64,000 bases of DNA from Charina bottae (taxonomy: Eukaryota > Chordata > Lepidosauria > Squamata > Charinaidae). Under the pieces are notes generated by a model. The model was not told the DNA's origin. It saw nothing but the letters and a program-made list of their open reading frames with translations, and ran no database searches. Positions 22,470-34,400 of the stretch are shown one piece after another. Position 1 is the first letter of the stretch, and each line of letters begins with the position of its first letter. Made by a program: the position numbers and the translations under genes. The stretch lies in NCBI GenBank assembly GCA_023362775.1, contig JALMGJ010000006.1, positions 2,144,001 through 2,208,000 on the forward strand. The letters are read 5' to 3'.

Positions 22470-25400
22470 ATGGATGCCAGAGCACCTCACCCAGAGACCC
22501 GGGGGCTTTGGGGACAGATAGACCTCCAGGGTGGGCCCTTCCAGACGCCAGAAGAAAGGGCCCAGCTGCGAGCAGCTGTCTACCAGGTAAGCCCAGCAGA
22601 GAGAGGTTTAAGTTCTACCAAAGCATTGTTCTCCAAGAAGAGGACGATGGGTCTTTGTCCCAAGGAGTTTACAGTTAGTGCCATGGATTTCAGCTGAGAG
22701 GCTCTGCAGAATAAAGTGTGACCAAAAATGGTTTTGAGAAGGGATCTGGAGGGGGAGAGGTGGTAAAAATTGCTCATATTGCCTCAACGTGTATGGGGTT
22801 TGATGAAATGAGGGGCAACATCTTGTAATGTTACCCAGAATACATTTCAAAGAAGTGCAGAGGGTGCTTGGTGACATCGGCGTGGTCCCCGTGGCTGGAT
22901 CCATGTCCCACCTGTTCCTTCAGGCTGCTGGGAATTTGGTGGAATGGATGCATGGGCCCAAGGTCCATGCTTCCTTGGGAGAGGAAGTAGTACTGGTGGC
23001 CTTCAAGGAGGTAGTGGTGGGCCCCATTCTGAAGGGACCCTCCCTGGATCCAATCCCACGGGACAACCTCTGTCCTGCGTTCAACCTTCATTCTCTAGAG
23101 AAGGTTGTAGAGAAGAGTCAACTACAGAGGGGCCTAGATGAAGCAGAGGATCTGCATCCCTTGGGTCTGGGAGCAGCCCTGGGCCCAGGATGCAGACTGT
23201 ACTGCTCATTAGGCTCAGTGAACCTCTTTGGGACACACCCACCTGGTCCTTTCACAGCTCTCTTCAGCATTCAGTACCATAGTCTCCCTCCAAACCACTA
23301 TTGAGGGTTGGGGTTTTGAGGCACTGTTTTGTAGTGGTTCTCTCTCCTTCCTTGGGGACAGTTGCAGTTAGTGTTTACAGAGGAAGAGATGTCAGCCAGG
23401 TGGCTGCTCCAATGTGGGTGCCATAGGACTCCCCTGTTTTTAACATCTACATCACTGTTTCTCAAACTTGGCAACTTTAAGACAAGTGGACTTCAACTCC
23501 CAGAATGCTGGCTGGGGAATTCTGGGAGTTGAAGTCCACGCGTCTTAAAGTTGCCCAGTTTGAGAAACACTGATCTATGTGAAACCACTGGAGGAGGTCA
23601 TCCCTCACTTCAGGATGAGATATCATCAATAAGTTGGGATATCCACTCATCAGGGAGATGTAGTGGAGATCTTTACCCTGCATGGTGAGGTTGGGAGGGT
23701 CTGGATGGGACAAAACTCTTCGGCATGAGAAGCCATGCCGACACCTCATGCCCTCATCCTCTGGAAGATGGACCCCTACAATGCACTTTATGTGAGGATC
23801 TGTCTTTGAAGATCCAGTCCCACAGAAACCCTTTGGCGCCTTCACACTGGCCGAGGTTTGCCCCGCCTTCTCCATTGCAAAACCTCTTTTCCCCTCAACG
23901 CTCAGAAATGGCTGGGGGGGGGGAGTCTACTCAGGAAACCAGGCCTTTGCAGACATCTTCTGAGTGGGTGGTCTTTGGTCCCCATCATCCCTAGTCTTTG
24001 TGGTTGAGGGGACTTGTAGAAGGTTGGACTTCTTGGATGCAAACTCAACGGTGGCTTGTCCACTCAGAGGCAGGAGATCTCCAGTGCTGTAATTCGGGGG
24101 ATAGAAGGAGGAGGCTGTACCCCCCCGCCCCTTGGAAGCAGTCCCCCCCCCCAAATGGCTTCTCTAAGTAGAGGGAAGGGGGAGACTCCAATCCAACTTC
24201 ACTCAGCGCCTTCTCGGTCACTCAGGTCTTCGGGGGACGACCTTGGGATGGCTGCTGTGCCCACAGGCTGCTGGAGGACCTCTCAGGAGGCGGACAGCGA
24301 AGTGCTCTGGAGCAGCGGGTGAGTTGGGGTCGTGGGCGGCAGGAGACAGTTGTAGACCACCCCTCCTTTTATTTGTTTGTTTGTTTATTTTCTATCCTGC
24401 CTTTATTATTTTTATAAATAACTCAAGGCGGTGAACAAACCTAATACTCCTTCCTCCTCCTATTTTCCTTACAACAACAACCCTGTGAGGTGAGTTGGGC
24501 TGAGAGAGAGTGACTGGCCCAAGGTCACCCAGCCGGCTTTCGTGCCTAAGGCGGGACTAGAACTCTCAGTCTCCTGGTTTCCCATTGGCTCCTTCCTAGG
24601 GCTGAGAGACAGGGACTGGCCCAAGGTCATCCAGGCGGCTTTCATGCCTCAGTCGGGACTAGAACTCTCAGTCTCCTGCTTTGCCATTGGCTCCTCCCTA
24701 GGGCTGAGAGACAGGGACTGGCCGAAGGTCATCCAGGCGGCTTTCATGCCTCAGGCAGGACTAGAACTCTCAGTCTCCTGCTTTGCCATTGGCTCCTCCC
24801 TAGGGCTGAGAGACAGGGACTGGCCCAAGGTCATCCAAGCGGCTTTCATGCCTCAGGCGGGACTAGAACTCTCAGTCTCCTGCTTTGCCATTGGCTCCTC
24901 CCTAGGGCTGAGAGACAGGGACTGGCCCAAGGTCATCCAGGCGGCTTTCATGCCTCAGGCGGGACTAGAACTCTCAGTCTCCTGCTTTGCCATTGGCTCC
25001 TCCCTAGGGCTGAGAGACAGGGACTGGCCCAAGGTCATCCAGGCGGCTTTCATGCCTCAGGCGGGACTAGAACTCTCAGTCTCCTGCTTTGCCATTGGCT
25101 CCTCCCTAGGGCTGAGAGACAGGGACTGGCCGAAGGTCATCCAGCCGGCCTTCACGCCTAAGGCGGGACTAGAACTCACAGCCTCCTGGTTTCTAGCCCG
25201 TTGCCTTAACCACTGGACCTAACTGGCTCTCTGGTGCAGCAATGAATCCCTTGAGGACCAGCAGTTGCCCAATTCTCACATAGGGACGCAAATCCTCTCA
25301 TGAGGACAGGCATCTCTCCTTCCCTCTCAGAATATCTAACTGCTTGAGAGGTGCGAACAATTGACATGCAACAGTATTTACCTTGAGCCTGATGGGCCCT

Positions 25401-28400
25401 CAGCATGCAATGGCCCGTAGTACTGGGCGGAAAATGCGCAATGGGATTAATCCCATCTGAATCCTTCCAGCATCAGATCCCTTAAGACCTGTCCAGCACC
25501 CAAAATATTTCTATTCTAGGGTGTTTCAACTTTGGTGAACATTCCAATTTCTAAGGTTAATGTTGACTGGCCAGAGTGAAAAGCTTCCAACACACAAAGC
25601 AATGGGAGGTCCTGGGGTGTCCTCAGGGTGTGCTCAGAAAAGTCAAGATGGCAGCTACAATACAGGTAGTCCTCACTTAACAACTGCAATTGGGACTGGA
25701 ATTTCGGTTGCTAAGCAAAGCGGTCATTAAGCGAATCTGACCCGATTTTACCTTTTTTGCGGCAATTGTGAAGCGAATCACTGCAGTTGTTAAGAGAACC
25801 ACATGGCTGTTAAGCAAATTATGCGTTTCCCCATTGATTTTGCTTGCTGGAAGCCATTTGGGAAGGTCAAAAATGGTGATCACATGACTGTGGGACACTG
25901 CAACAGTCATAAATGCAAACCAGTTGCCAAGCGCCCAAATTGTGATCATGTGACTGCGGGGACGCTGCAGCAATCATAAGTGTGAGGACCAGTCGTAAGT
26001 CATTTTTCCCAGCACCGTCGTAAGTCTGAACCGTCGCTAAATAAATGGTCGTTAAGCAAGGACTACCTGTAGTGTGTTTCCCACTCTTTCTCGCTGGATC
26101 GTCACCTTGTTGTGGTGAGTGGGCTTGTGTGTTCCCAATGAACCCTGTGAGCGAAGCCATCGGGAGTCATGTACTCCTGGCAGGGTCACCCATGGCGGTA
26201 AGGTCCAGGGGGAGGAACCAGACAAAGAACGATCCAAGAAAGTCCTCAACGGCAGAACAGGCGGAAGATAACAAGGTGTATTGTTACAACGGCTGCGAAG
26301 GCGGATGAAGGCTGCAGCAGACAAAAGGTCACCAATCGTCATGGTATCCATGCCATTGGATTAGAGCCTTTTTCTGTGAAGGTTGTGTGCTGATCGTTGT
26401 GCACCGATCTCCACACATAAAACAAATTCACGCACAGGCGTCTTCCAACCACACCAAACCCAAAACAACCAAAAGTCCCATGGCGACTGACGAATGGCAA
26501 CGGGGGCAGGACTGTGAAATCCGGAAGCTCCTAGTCATGGACCAGCAGATGGGCGGTGGATACGGATTCAGTCGCCCTGACTCAAGGATCGAGGCAGTTG
26601 AGTAGTTCGGCAGCTGTATCCACGACTGAGCAGCCCTATTTAGGATCCACTCTGCTCACCCCATATGGGGAGGGGGCTAGAAAAGGTGCCCTAAACATAG
26701 TCTGCCTCTTTTTCTCCCTGACTGGATTACCGCGACCAGTGGGGTCACCATCTAGCGGTCGTAAAAAACACATGAATTTTGGAACATGGAATATACGGAC
26801 ACTGCAAGACAATATGGATAGTGAACGACCTGAACGTAGGACTGCCATTATTGCAAGGGAGCTGAGACGTTTTAATATCGATATAGCAGCACTCCAAGAA
26901 ACTCGAAGAGCAGGAGAAGGACAGTTGAAGGAAGAAAAAGGAGGTTATACCTTCTTTTGGAAAGGACTGCCTGAACAAGAACGACGAATACATGGGGTGG
27001 GCTTTGCTATCAAAAACGACCTTGTGAAGCTCTTGTCAGAAGTTCCCACTGGGATTAACGAACGACTCTCAACTCTGCGAATAAAACTCGCCAAAAACCA
27101 ACAGGCAACTATCCTAAGTGCTTACGCACCAACACTAGATGCAGACGAGGATATCAAGGAAAAATTTTATACCCAGCTGGACACCATCTTATCAGAGATA
27201 CCAAAGGAGGATAAAATTATCCTCCTGGGCGATTTCAATGCAAGAGTTGGGCGTGATTTTGATTTGTGGCCAGGGATCATTGGGAAAGAAGGAGTTGACA
27301 ACAGCAACACAAATGGAATCTTACTTCTGACTAAATGTGCAGAGCATAACCTTGTCATTACTAACACACTCTTTCGCCAGAAAAATAAATTTAAAACATC
27401 ATGGAAGCACCCACGGTCGAAGCACTGGCATCTTTTAGATTATGTAATTGTCCGTGCTAGAGATCGCCGTGATGTACTTCTCACCAGAGCCATGACGAGC
27501 GCCGATGACTGCTGGACAGACCATCGATTAATTCGATCCACGATGGCCATAAAGATTGTCCCTCATCGTAGGCTCCAAGGAAGAAAACCAAGGCGTAAAA
27601 TGAATACACTGGCCCTTCAAGATCCTATTAAACGAGCTTGCTTTCAATCAACTCTCAAGGAACATCTGCCTATGGAACTTCCTGAAAATGTTGAGGAACA
27701 CTGGACTAAATTGAAGACTTCTATTATTTCAGCCTGTGAACAAACTATCGGATACCAGACTAAGAGACATCAGGACTGGTTTGATGAGAACGATAGTGAG
27801 ATTGAACATATTATTGACAAGAAAAGGAAAGCCTTCCAGATATGGCAAAAAGATATTAACTGCCGTTAAGAAAAAAATCTACGCCAGTGCAAAGGCAGAA
27901 GTCCAAAGAAGAACTAGAGAACTTAAGAACATATGGTGGATAAAAAAAGCCCAAGAAACCCAACATTTTGCAGATGCTCATGATGCACGGGGCTTTTTTA
28001 ATGCCATAAAGGCCATCTATGGACCAACAAACCATGGTACAAATCCCTTACGCTCAGTAGATGGTGCTAAACTTCTAAAGGACAAAGAGTCTATTGCACT
28101 GCGCTGGAAAGAGCATTACTACAATCTCCTTAATCGTCACTCTACTGTGGCTGATGAAGTCTTCTTGCAAATCCCGCAAAAACAAATAAGAGATGAGCTT
28201 GCAGTACCCCCTAGTTTGGAGGAAGTCAGTAAAGCCACTAAACAAATGAAAAATAACAAAGCTAGTGGACCTGATGGGATTCCTGCTGAAGTCTTTAAAG
28301 AAGGCGGGCCTGAACTTACACAACAACTTCATAAGCTCATCGAAAAAATCTGGATGAGGGAGGAGATTCCAGCAGACTTTAGGGATGCCATAATTATCAC

Positions 28401-31400
28401 TCTCTTTAAAAAGGGTGATAGAACAGACTGTGGAAACTATCGAGGCATCTCCCTTCTAGCCACAGCAGGCAAAATCCTGGCAAAGATCATCGCAAACCGT
28501 CTCCTATCTGTATCAGAAGACATCCTCCCTGAAACGCAAAATGGCTTCCGCCCTTCCAGGGGAACAGTGGATATGATCTTCACTGCACGACAGCTTCAAG
28601 AAAAATGCAAGGAGCAAAACCGCCCTCTGTACATGGCGTTTATTGATCTGACTAAAGCTTTTGATACTGTAAATCGTACTGCTCTCTGGACCATCCTTCT
28701 GAAAATCGGATGCCCTGATAAATTTGTGAACATCTTGCGGTTACTCCATGACGACATGATGGCAACAATCCTGAATAACAATGGCTCTCAAAGCGATCCA
28801 TTTAAAGTGGAATCCGGCGTTAAACAGGGATGTGTTATTGCTTCAACCTTATTCGCTATCTTCATCGCTATGATTATGCACCTTGTTGAAGAGAAACTTC
28901 CTACTGGTGTAGAAATTATATATCGAACAGATGGAAAGCTTTTTAATCTTAGTAGGCTGAAAGCAAAAAATAAGGTAATTGCAACTTCTGTTATAGAACT
29001 TCAATATGCTGATGATAACGTAGTCTGTGCACACTCCGAGGAAGATCTTCAAACTATCCTAAACATCTTTGCAGAAGCATATGAAAAGCTCGGCCTCTCG
29101 ATTAACATTAAAAAAACCAAAGTGCTTTACCAGCAAGTTCGAACCAATCCCTCCGCAGCGCCATCAATCCAGCTTAAAGGTGTGTCACTAGAAAATGTCG
29201 ATCACTTTTCTTATCTCGGCAGCCATCTATCTACAAAGGCCGACATCGACGCTGAAATTCAGCATCGCCTGAGCTCTGCGAGTGTAGCTTTCTCCCGAAT
29301 GAAGCGTAGAGTGTTTGAGGATCGGGACATTCGCAGGGAGACCAAAATGCTTGTTTACAAAGCCATTGTACTACCAACCCTTCTGTACGCCTGTGAAACA
29401 TGGACCCTCTACAAACGCCACCTCCAACTTCTTGAAAGATTCCATCAACGCTGCCTCCGAAAAATTCTGCAAATTACTTGGGAAGATAGGCGGACTAATG
29501 TTAGCGTATTAGAAGAAGTGAAAACCACCAGCATTGAAACAATGATCATCCAACATCAACTTCGCTGGACCGGTCATGTTGTTCGAATGCCTGACCATCG
29601 TCTTCCAAAGCAGCTACTTTACTCCCAACTTAAGAATGGAAAACGGAATATTGGTGGACAGCAAAAGAGATTCAAAGATACTCTCAAAGCTAATTTAAAA
29701 AAATGTAATATCAGCATTGAGAACTGGGAAGCCCTAACTCATGAGCGTTTCAATTGGAGGTCATCCTTTATTAATGGCGCTATGGACTTTGAAGAAGCAC
29801 GAGTACAGGGCGAAAAGGAGAAAAGAGCTAAAAGGAAGGCACGTCAGGCAAACCCTCATCATGACCGTCTCCCACCCAGAAACCTATGCCCTCATTGTGG
29901 GAGGTTGTGCGGATCCAGAATTGGCCTTTATAGCCACTTACGGATCCACCGTTAAAATTTTACCTTTGGAAGACAATCTTACTCGGCTACGAGTGATCGC
30001 CAATGATGATGATGATACCTGTAGTGTGACTGGAGTTCCACCTGTTTTTATATGTATTGCGTGTGCTGCCACCTTAACTTTTTTTACTCCCCCAGAGTAC
30101 ACCTGTTATTCATAGCATTCAAACATAATGCCACTAACCTAGTGGATGTATTTATACAACATGCTAAGCTTGGTTAGTATTAATCTTGGTTAGTTTTTTT
30201 CTAGATTTGTGCTTTGGGTGAGTGGCCAGTTCAGATAGGTTATGGCTTAGTGGGTGGTGCGAACCCAGAAAGTGATCCATTCGGTAACCAGGTCAAGCAT
30301 CTTAATCCTGTGAGACAGTGGAGGAAAAATGAAGTTACCCAACACAAATGTCCATACCCAAGGTTCACCAAGTCATGGTTTAGTGAATTACCTACATTTT
30401 CTGGGTCTGTACAATGCACTGAGCCATAGATTAATCTCAGGAAATGGATTTGCACAATGTTCAAAGTGTGGTTGGCTAGCATGGGGGGGGCAAAATATTG
30501 TGGGGACACAGGAAATGGCTCTGGCGGATGGACATTGAACCTTAAAACAGGAATCTTTTTGCTCAATCCCATTGACTGGGTTTTTCATCTTGCGAAGGAC
30601 GTCGGTGCTCCCATGAAGAGGTCCTTCCCTCGGTGGGGAGCCAGAGGTCCAACGGCACAAGCCCTGGAACGGGAGGTCAGCCTGTTCCCCAGATGGTAAG
30701 AAGAACCTGGGTGAACGGAACCCTTTCAGGAAAGTCTTCCAGAATCCAAAAAGCTAGAGATCAGAGCTGCCCTTCACCCTGTCAGTAGCTGGCTGGGACA
30801 AAGACGTTGTGGGAAGGAGGCCACGTGGCCAAAAGAGGGAAAGCGCAGGTTCCAGATGTGGTCCAAACTAATGAGTCCTATCGAAGTGGCACAATTTGGA
30901 CCCCTCTGTAGGGTAGGAGATGCTCAAGACCACAGTAGGTCCCTCCCTCTTTCTAGGAGGCAGAGCAGGCTGGCCTTTTCTCTACATCTTTGGTGAACTT
31001 CGTAAATAAGTACAGCTAGAACCGCAAGTTCCCTTTTAAACTGCAGGAAGACTTCCAAAGGTAGATGAACACCTCCCCCAGAGCAGCGAGCCTGGAAGCT
31101 GGTGCAGGTGACGGAGGACCTTCTCTTCCACAGGTGGGACTCCAGGCACCTGGCCTCCTTGTGGGCGGAAGAGGCTTCAGAAGTGCTGGCAGTGCTGGAA
31201 CAGAAGTACCAGGCCCTCCAAAGGAAGGTCTGCGAGGAGATGCTGCAAGGGCATTTTGGTGAGAAGCTGGTCCTGGGAGGCAGGAATTATACCCAGGAGG
31301 GGGATGGCCCAGAGCAGGTTTGAGACCGGAGCTGAACGGAGAGGGCACCTGGAAGTCCACTGAAGCTGAGAGAAATAGGATGAAGAAGTGTAGCCGTTGG

Positions 31401-34400
31401 CTTGTTCACACAATACATTTAACTTACAACCATTCTTTTAGTGACCATTCAAAGTTACGACGGTGCTGGGGAAAGTGACTTGCAACCAGTCCTCACACTT
31501 ACGACCATCGCAGCATCCCCCAGTCACATGATCAAAATTTGGGCGCTTGGCAACCACCATGTACTTATGACGGTTGCAGTGTCCCAGTGTCACGTGATCG
31601 CCATTTGCAACCTTCCCAGCCAGCTTCCAACAAGCAAAGTCAATGGGGGATGCCAGATTCACTTAATGACCACTTGGTTCACTTAACAGCCATGGTGATT
31701 CTCTTAACGACCGCTGCAAAAAAGGTTGTCAAATCAGGCATGACTCACTTAATGACTGCCTTGCTTAGCGACAGACGTTCCAGTCCCAGTTGTGGTCATA
31801 AGTCAAGGACTATCTGGGTCTGCCCAACTGAACTATCGAATGTCCTGAGTTTATACAACACCTAATCCAGGAAGAAGACTAACCAAGTTTACCAAGTTGT
31901 ACAAATGCAACCAGCCAGTCTACACCTGAACTGGTTAAGCAAACATTGCGAGTGTCGCCTTAGGATATTATGAGCATCAGGCCGGAGCCCTTGGTTGGTT
32001 TACTGGGGCCTAGCGTGTTGCATGAAGACAGCATTTGGGTTGTCTTAACCAGGGTTAGAATTAAAGCCCTGCATGGCACAGGGCCAGGGTACTTGCGGCC
32101 AGGCTACTCTGTCTGTGAGGTCCTCTGCCTGTCCAACCAGATCTACGACTAATTAGGGCAGAGCTTCCCAAACTTTTCATGTTGGTGGCACACTTTTTAG
32201 ACACACATCATTTCACGACACACACTTACAGCAGGGCACAAAGCAGGCACTAGGACCTGCGCAGAATCACAGCAGGTTTGGAGGCAGCAGGGCACAAGGC
32301 AGGCACTAGGACCTGTGCGGAATCCTGGCAGGGCAGGTTTGGAGGCAGCCAGGCACAAGGCAGGCACTAGGACCTGCGCAGAATCACAGCAAGTTTGAAG
32401 GCAGCCAGGCACAAGGCAGGCACTAGGACCTGTGCGGAATCACAGCAGGTTTGGAGGCAGCCAGGCACAAGGCAGGCACTAGGACCTGCGCGGAATCACA
32501 GCAGGTTTGGAGGCAGCCAGGCACAAGGCAGGCACTAGGACCTGCGCGGAATCACAGCAGGTATGGAGGCAGCAGGGCACAAGGCAGGTACTAGGACCTG
32601 TGCGGAATCACAGCAGGTTTGGAGGCAGCAAGGCACAAGGCAGGCACTAGGACCTGCACGGAATCACAGCAGGTTTGGAGGCAGGCAGGCACTAGGACCT
32701 GCGCGGAATCACAGCAGGTTTGGAGGCAGCAGGGCACAAGGCAGGCACTAGGACCTGCACGGAATCACAGCAGGTTTGGAGGCAGCCAGGCACAAGGCAG
32801 GCACTAGGACCTGCACGGAATCACAGCAAGTTTGGAGGCAGGCAGGCACTAGGACCTGTGCAGAATCACAGCAGGTTTGGAGGCAGCAGGGCACAAGGCA
32901 GGCACTAGGACCTGTGCGGAATCACAGCAGGTTTGGAGGCAGGCAGGCACTAGGACCTGCACGGAATCACAGCAGGTTTGGAGGCAGCAGGGCACAAGGC
33001 AGCCACTAGGACCTGCGCGGAATCACAGCAGGTTTGGAGGCAGCCAGGCACAAGGCAGGCACTAGGACCTGCACGGAATCACAGCAAGTTTGGAGGCAGG
33101 CAGGCACTAGGACCTGCACGGAATCACAGCAGGTTTGGAGGTAGCAGGGCACAAGGCAGGCACTAGGACCTGCGCAGAATCACAGCAGGTTTGGAGGCAG
33201 CAGGGCACAAGGCAGGCACTAGGACCTGTGTGGAATCACAGCAGGTTTGGAGGCAGCCAGGCACAAGGCAGGCACTAGGACCTGCGCGGAATCACAGCAG
33301 GTTTGGAGGCAGCAGGGCACAAGGCAGGCACTAGGACCTGCGCGGAATCACAGCAGGTATGGAGGCAGCAGGGCACAAGGCAGGTACTAGGACCTGTGCG
33401 GAATCACAGCAGGTTTGGAGGCAGCAAGGCACAAGGCAGGCACTAGGACCTGCACGGAATCACAGCAGGTTTGGAGGCAGGCAGGCACTAGGACCTGCGC
33501 GGAATCACAGCAGGTTTGGAGGCAGCAGGGCACAAGGCAGGCACTAGGACCTGCACGGAATCACAGCAGGTTTGGAGGCAGCAGGGCAGAAGGCAGGCAC
33601 TAGGACCTGCACGGAATCACAGCAGGTTTGGAGGCAGCAGGGCACAAGGCAGGCACTAGGACCTGCGCGGAATCACAGCAGGTTTGGAGTCAGCAAGGCA
33701 CAAGGCAGGCACTAGGACCTGCGCGGAATCACAGCAGGTTTGGAGGCAGCAAGGCACAAGGCAGGCACTAGGACCTGCGCGGAATCACAGCAGGTTTGGA
33801 GGCAGCAAGGCACAAGGCAGGCACTAGGACCTGCGCGGAATCACAGCAGGTTTGGAGGCAGCAAGGCACAAGGCAGGCACTAGGACCTGCGCGGAATCAC
33901 AGCAGGTTTGGAGGCAGCAAGGCACAAGGCAGGCACTAGGACCTGCGCGGAATCACAGCAGGTTTGGAGGCAGCCAGGCACAAGGCAGGCACTAGAACCT
34001 GCGCAGAATCACAGCAAGTTTGGAGGCAGCCAGGCACAAGGCAGGCACTAGGACCTGCGCGGAATCCTGGCAGGGCAGGTTTGGAGGCTGCAGGGCACAA
34101 GGCAGGCACTAGGACCTGCGCAGAATCACAGCAGGTTTGGAGGCAGCCGGGCACAAGGCAGGCACTAGGACCTGCGCGAATCCTGGCAGGGCAGGTTTGG
34201 AGGCAGCAGGGCACAAGGCAGGCACTAGGACCTGCGCAGAATCTTGGCAGGGCAGGTTTGGAGGCAGCAGGGCACAAGGCAGGCACTAGGACCTGCGCGA
34301 ATCCTGGCAGGGCAGGTTTGGAGGCAGCAGGGCACAAGGCAGGCACTAGGACCTGCGCGGAATCACAGCAGGTTTGGAGGCAGCCAGGCACAAGGCAGGC

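Larger units (their letters stand above)
26077..30016 (+). mobile_element. RTE-like non-LTR retrotransposon, nearly intact
   Basis: A 3940-bp element flanked by duplications tacctgtagtgtg at 26064-26076 and 30016-30028 (12 bases plus a shared t). The 5' region 26077-26771 is followed by the APE endonuclease from ATG 26772 (MNFGTWNIRTL, AALQETR, ILLGDFNARVG, LDYVIVRARD, CWTDHRL). Reverse transcriptase follows (KNNKASGPDGIPAEVFKEGG, GNYRGISLLA, FRPSRGTVDMIF, FIDLTKAFDTVNR, GVKQGC, QYADDN), ending at stop 29953-29955. The final residues hold a C2H2-type finger (CPHCGRLCGSRIG ... HLRIH). The first frame stops at 27867 and the second is open before that point, so one frameshift near 27855 separates EN and RT. 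It ends in a GAT repeat, typical of RTE elements. The exact clade is uncertain. Confidence 0.85.
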
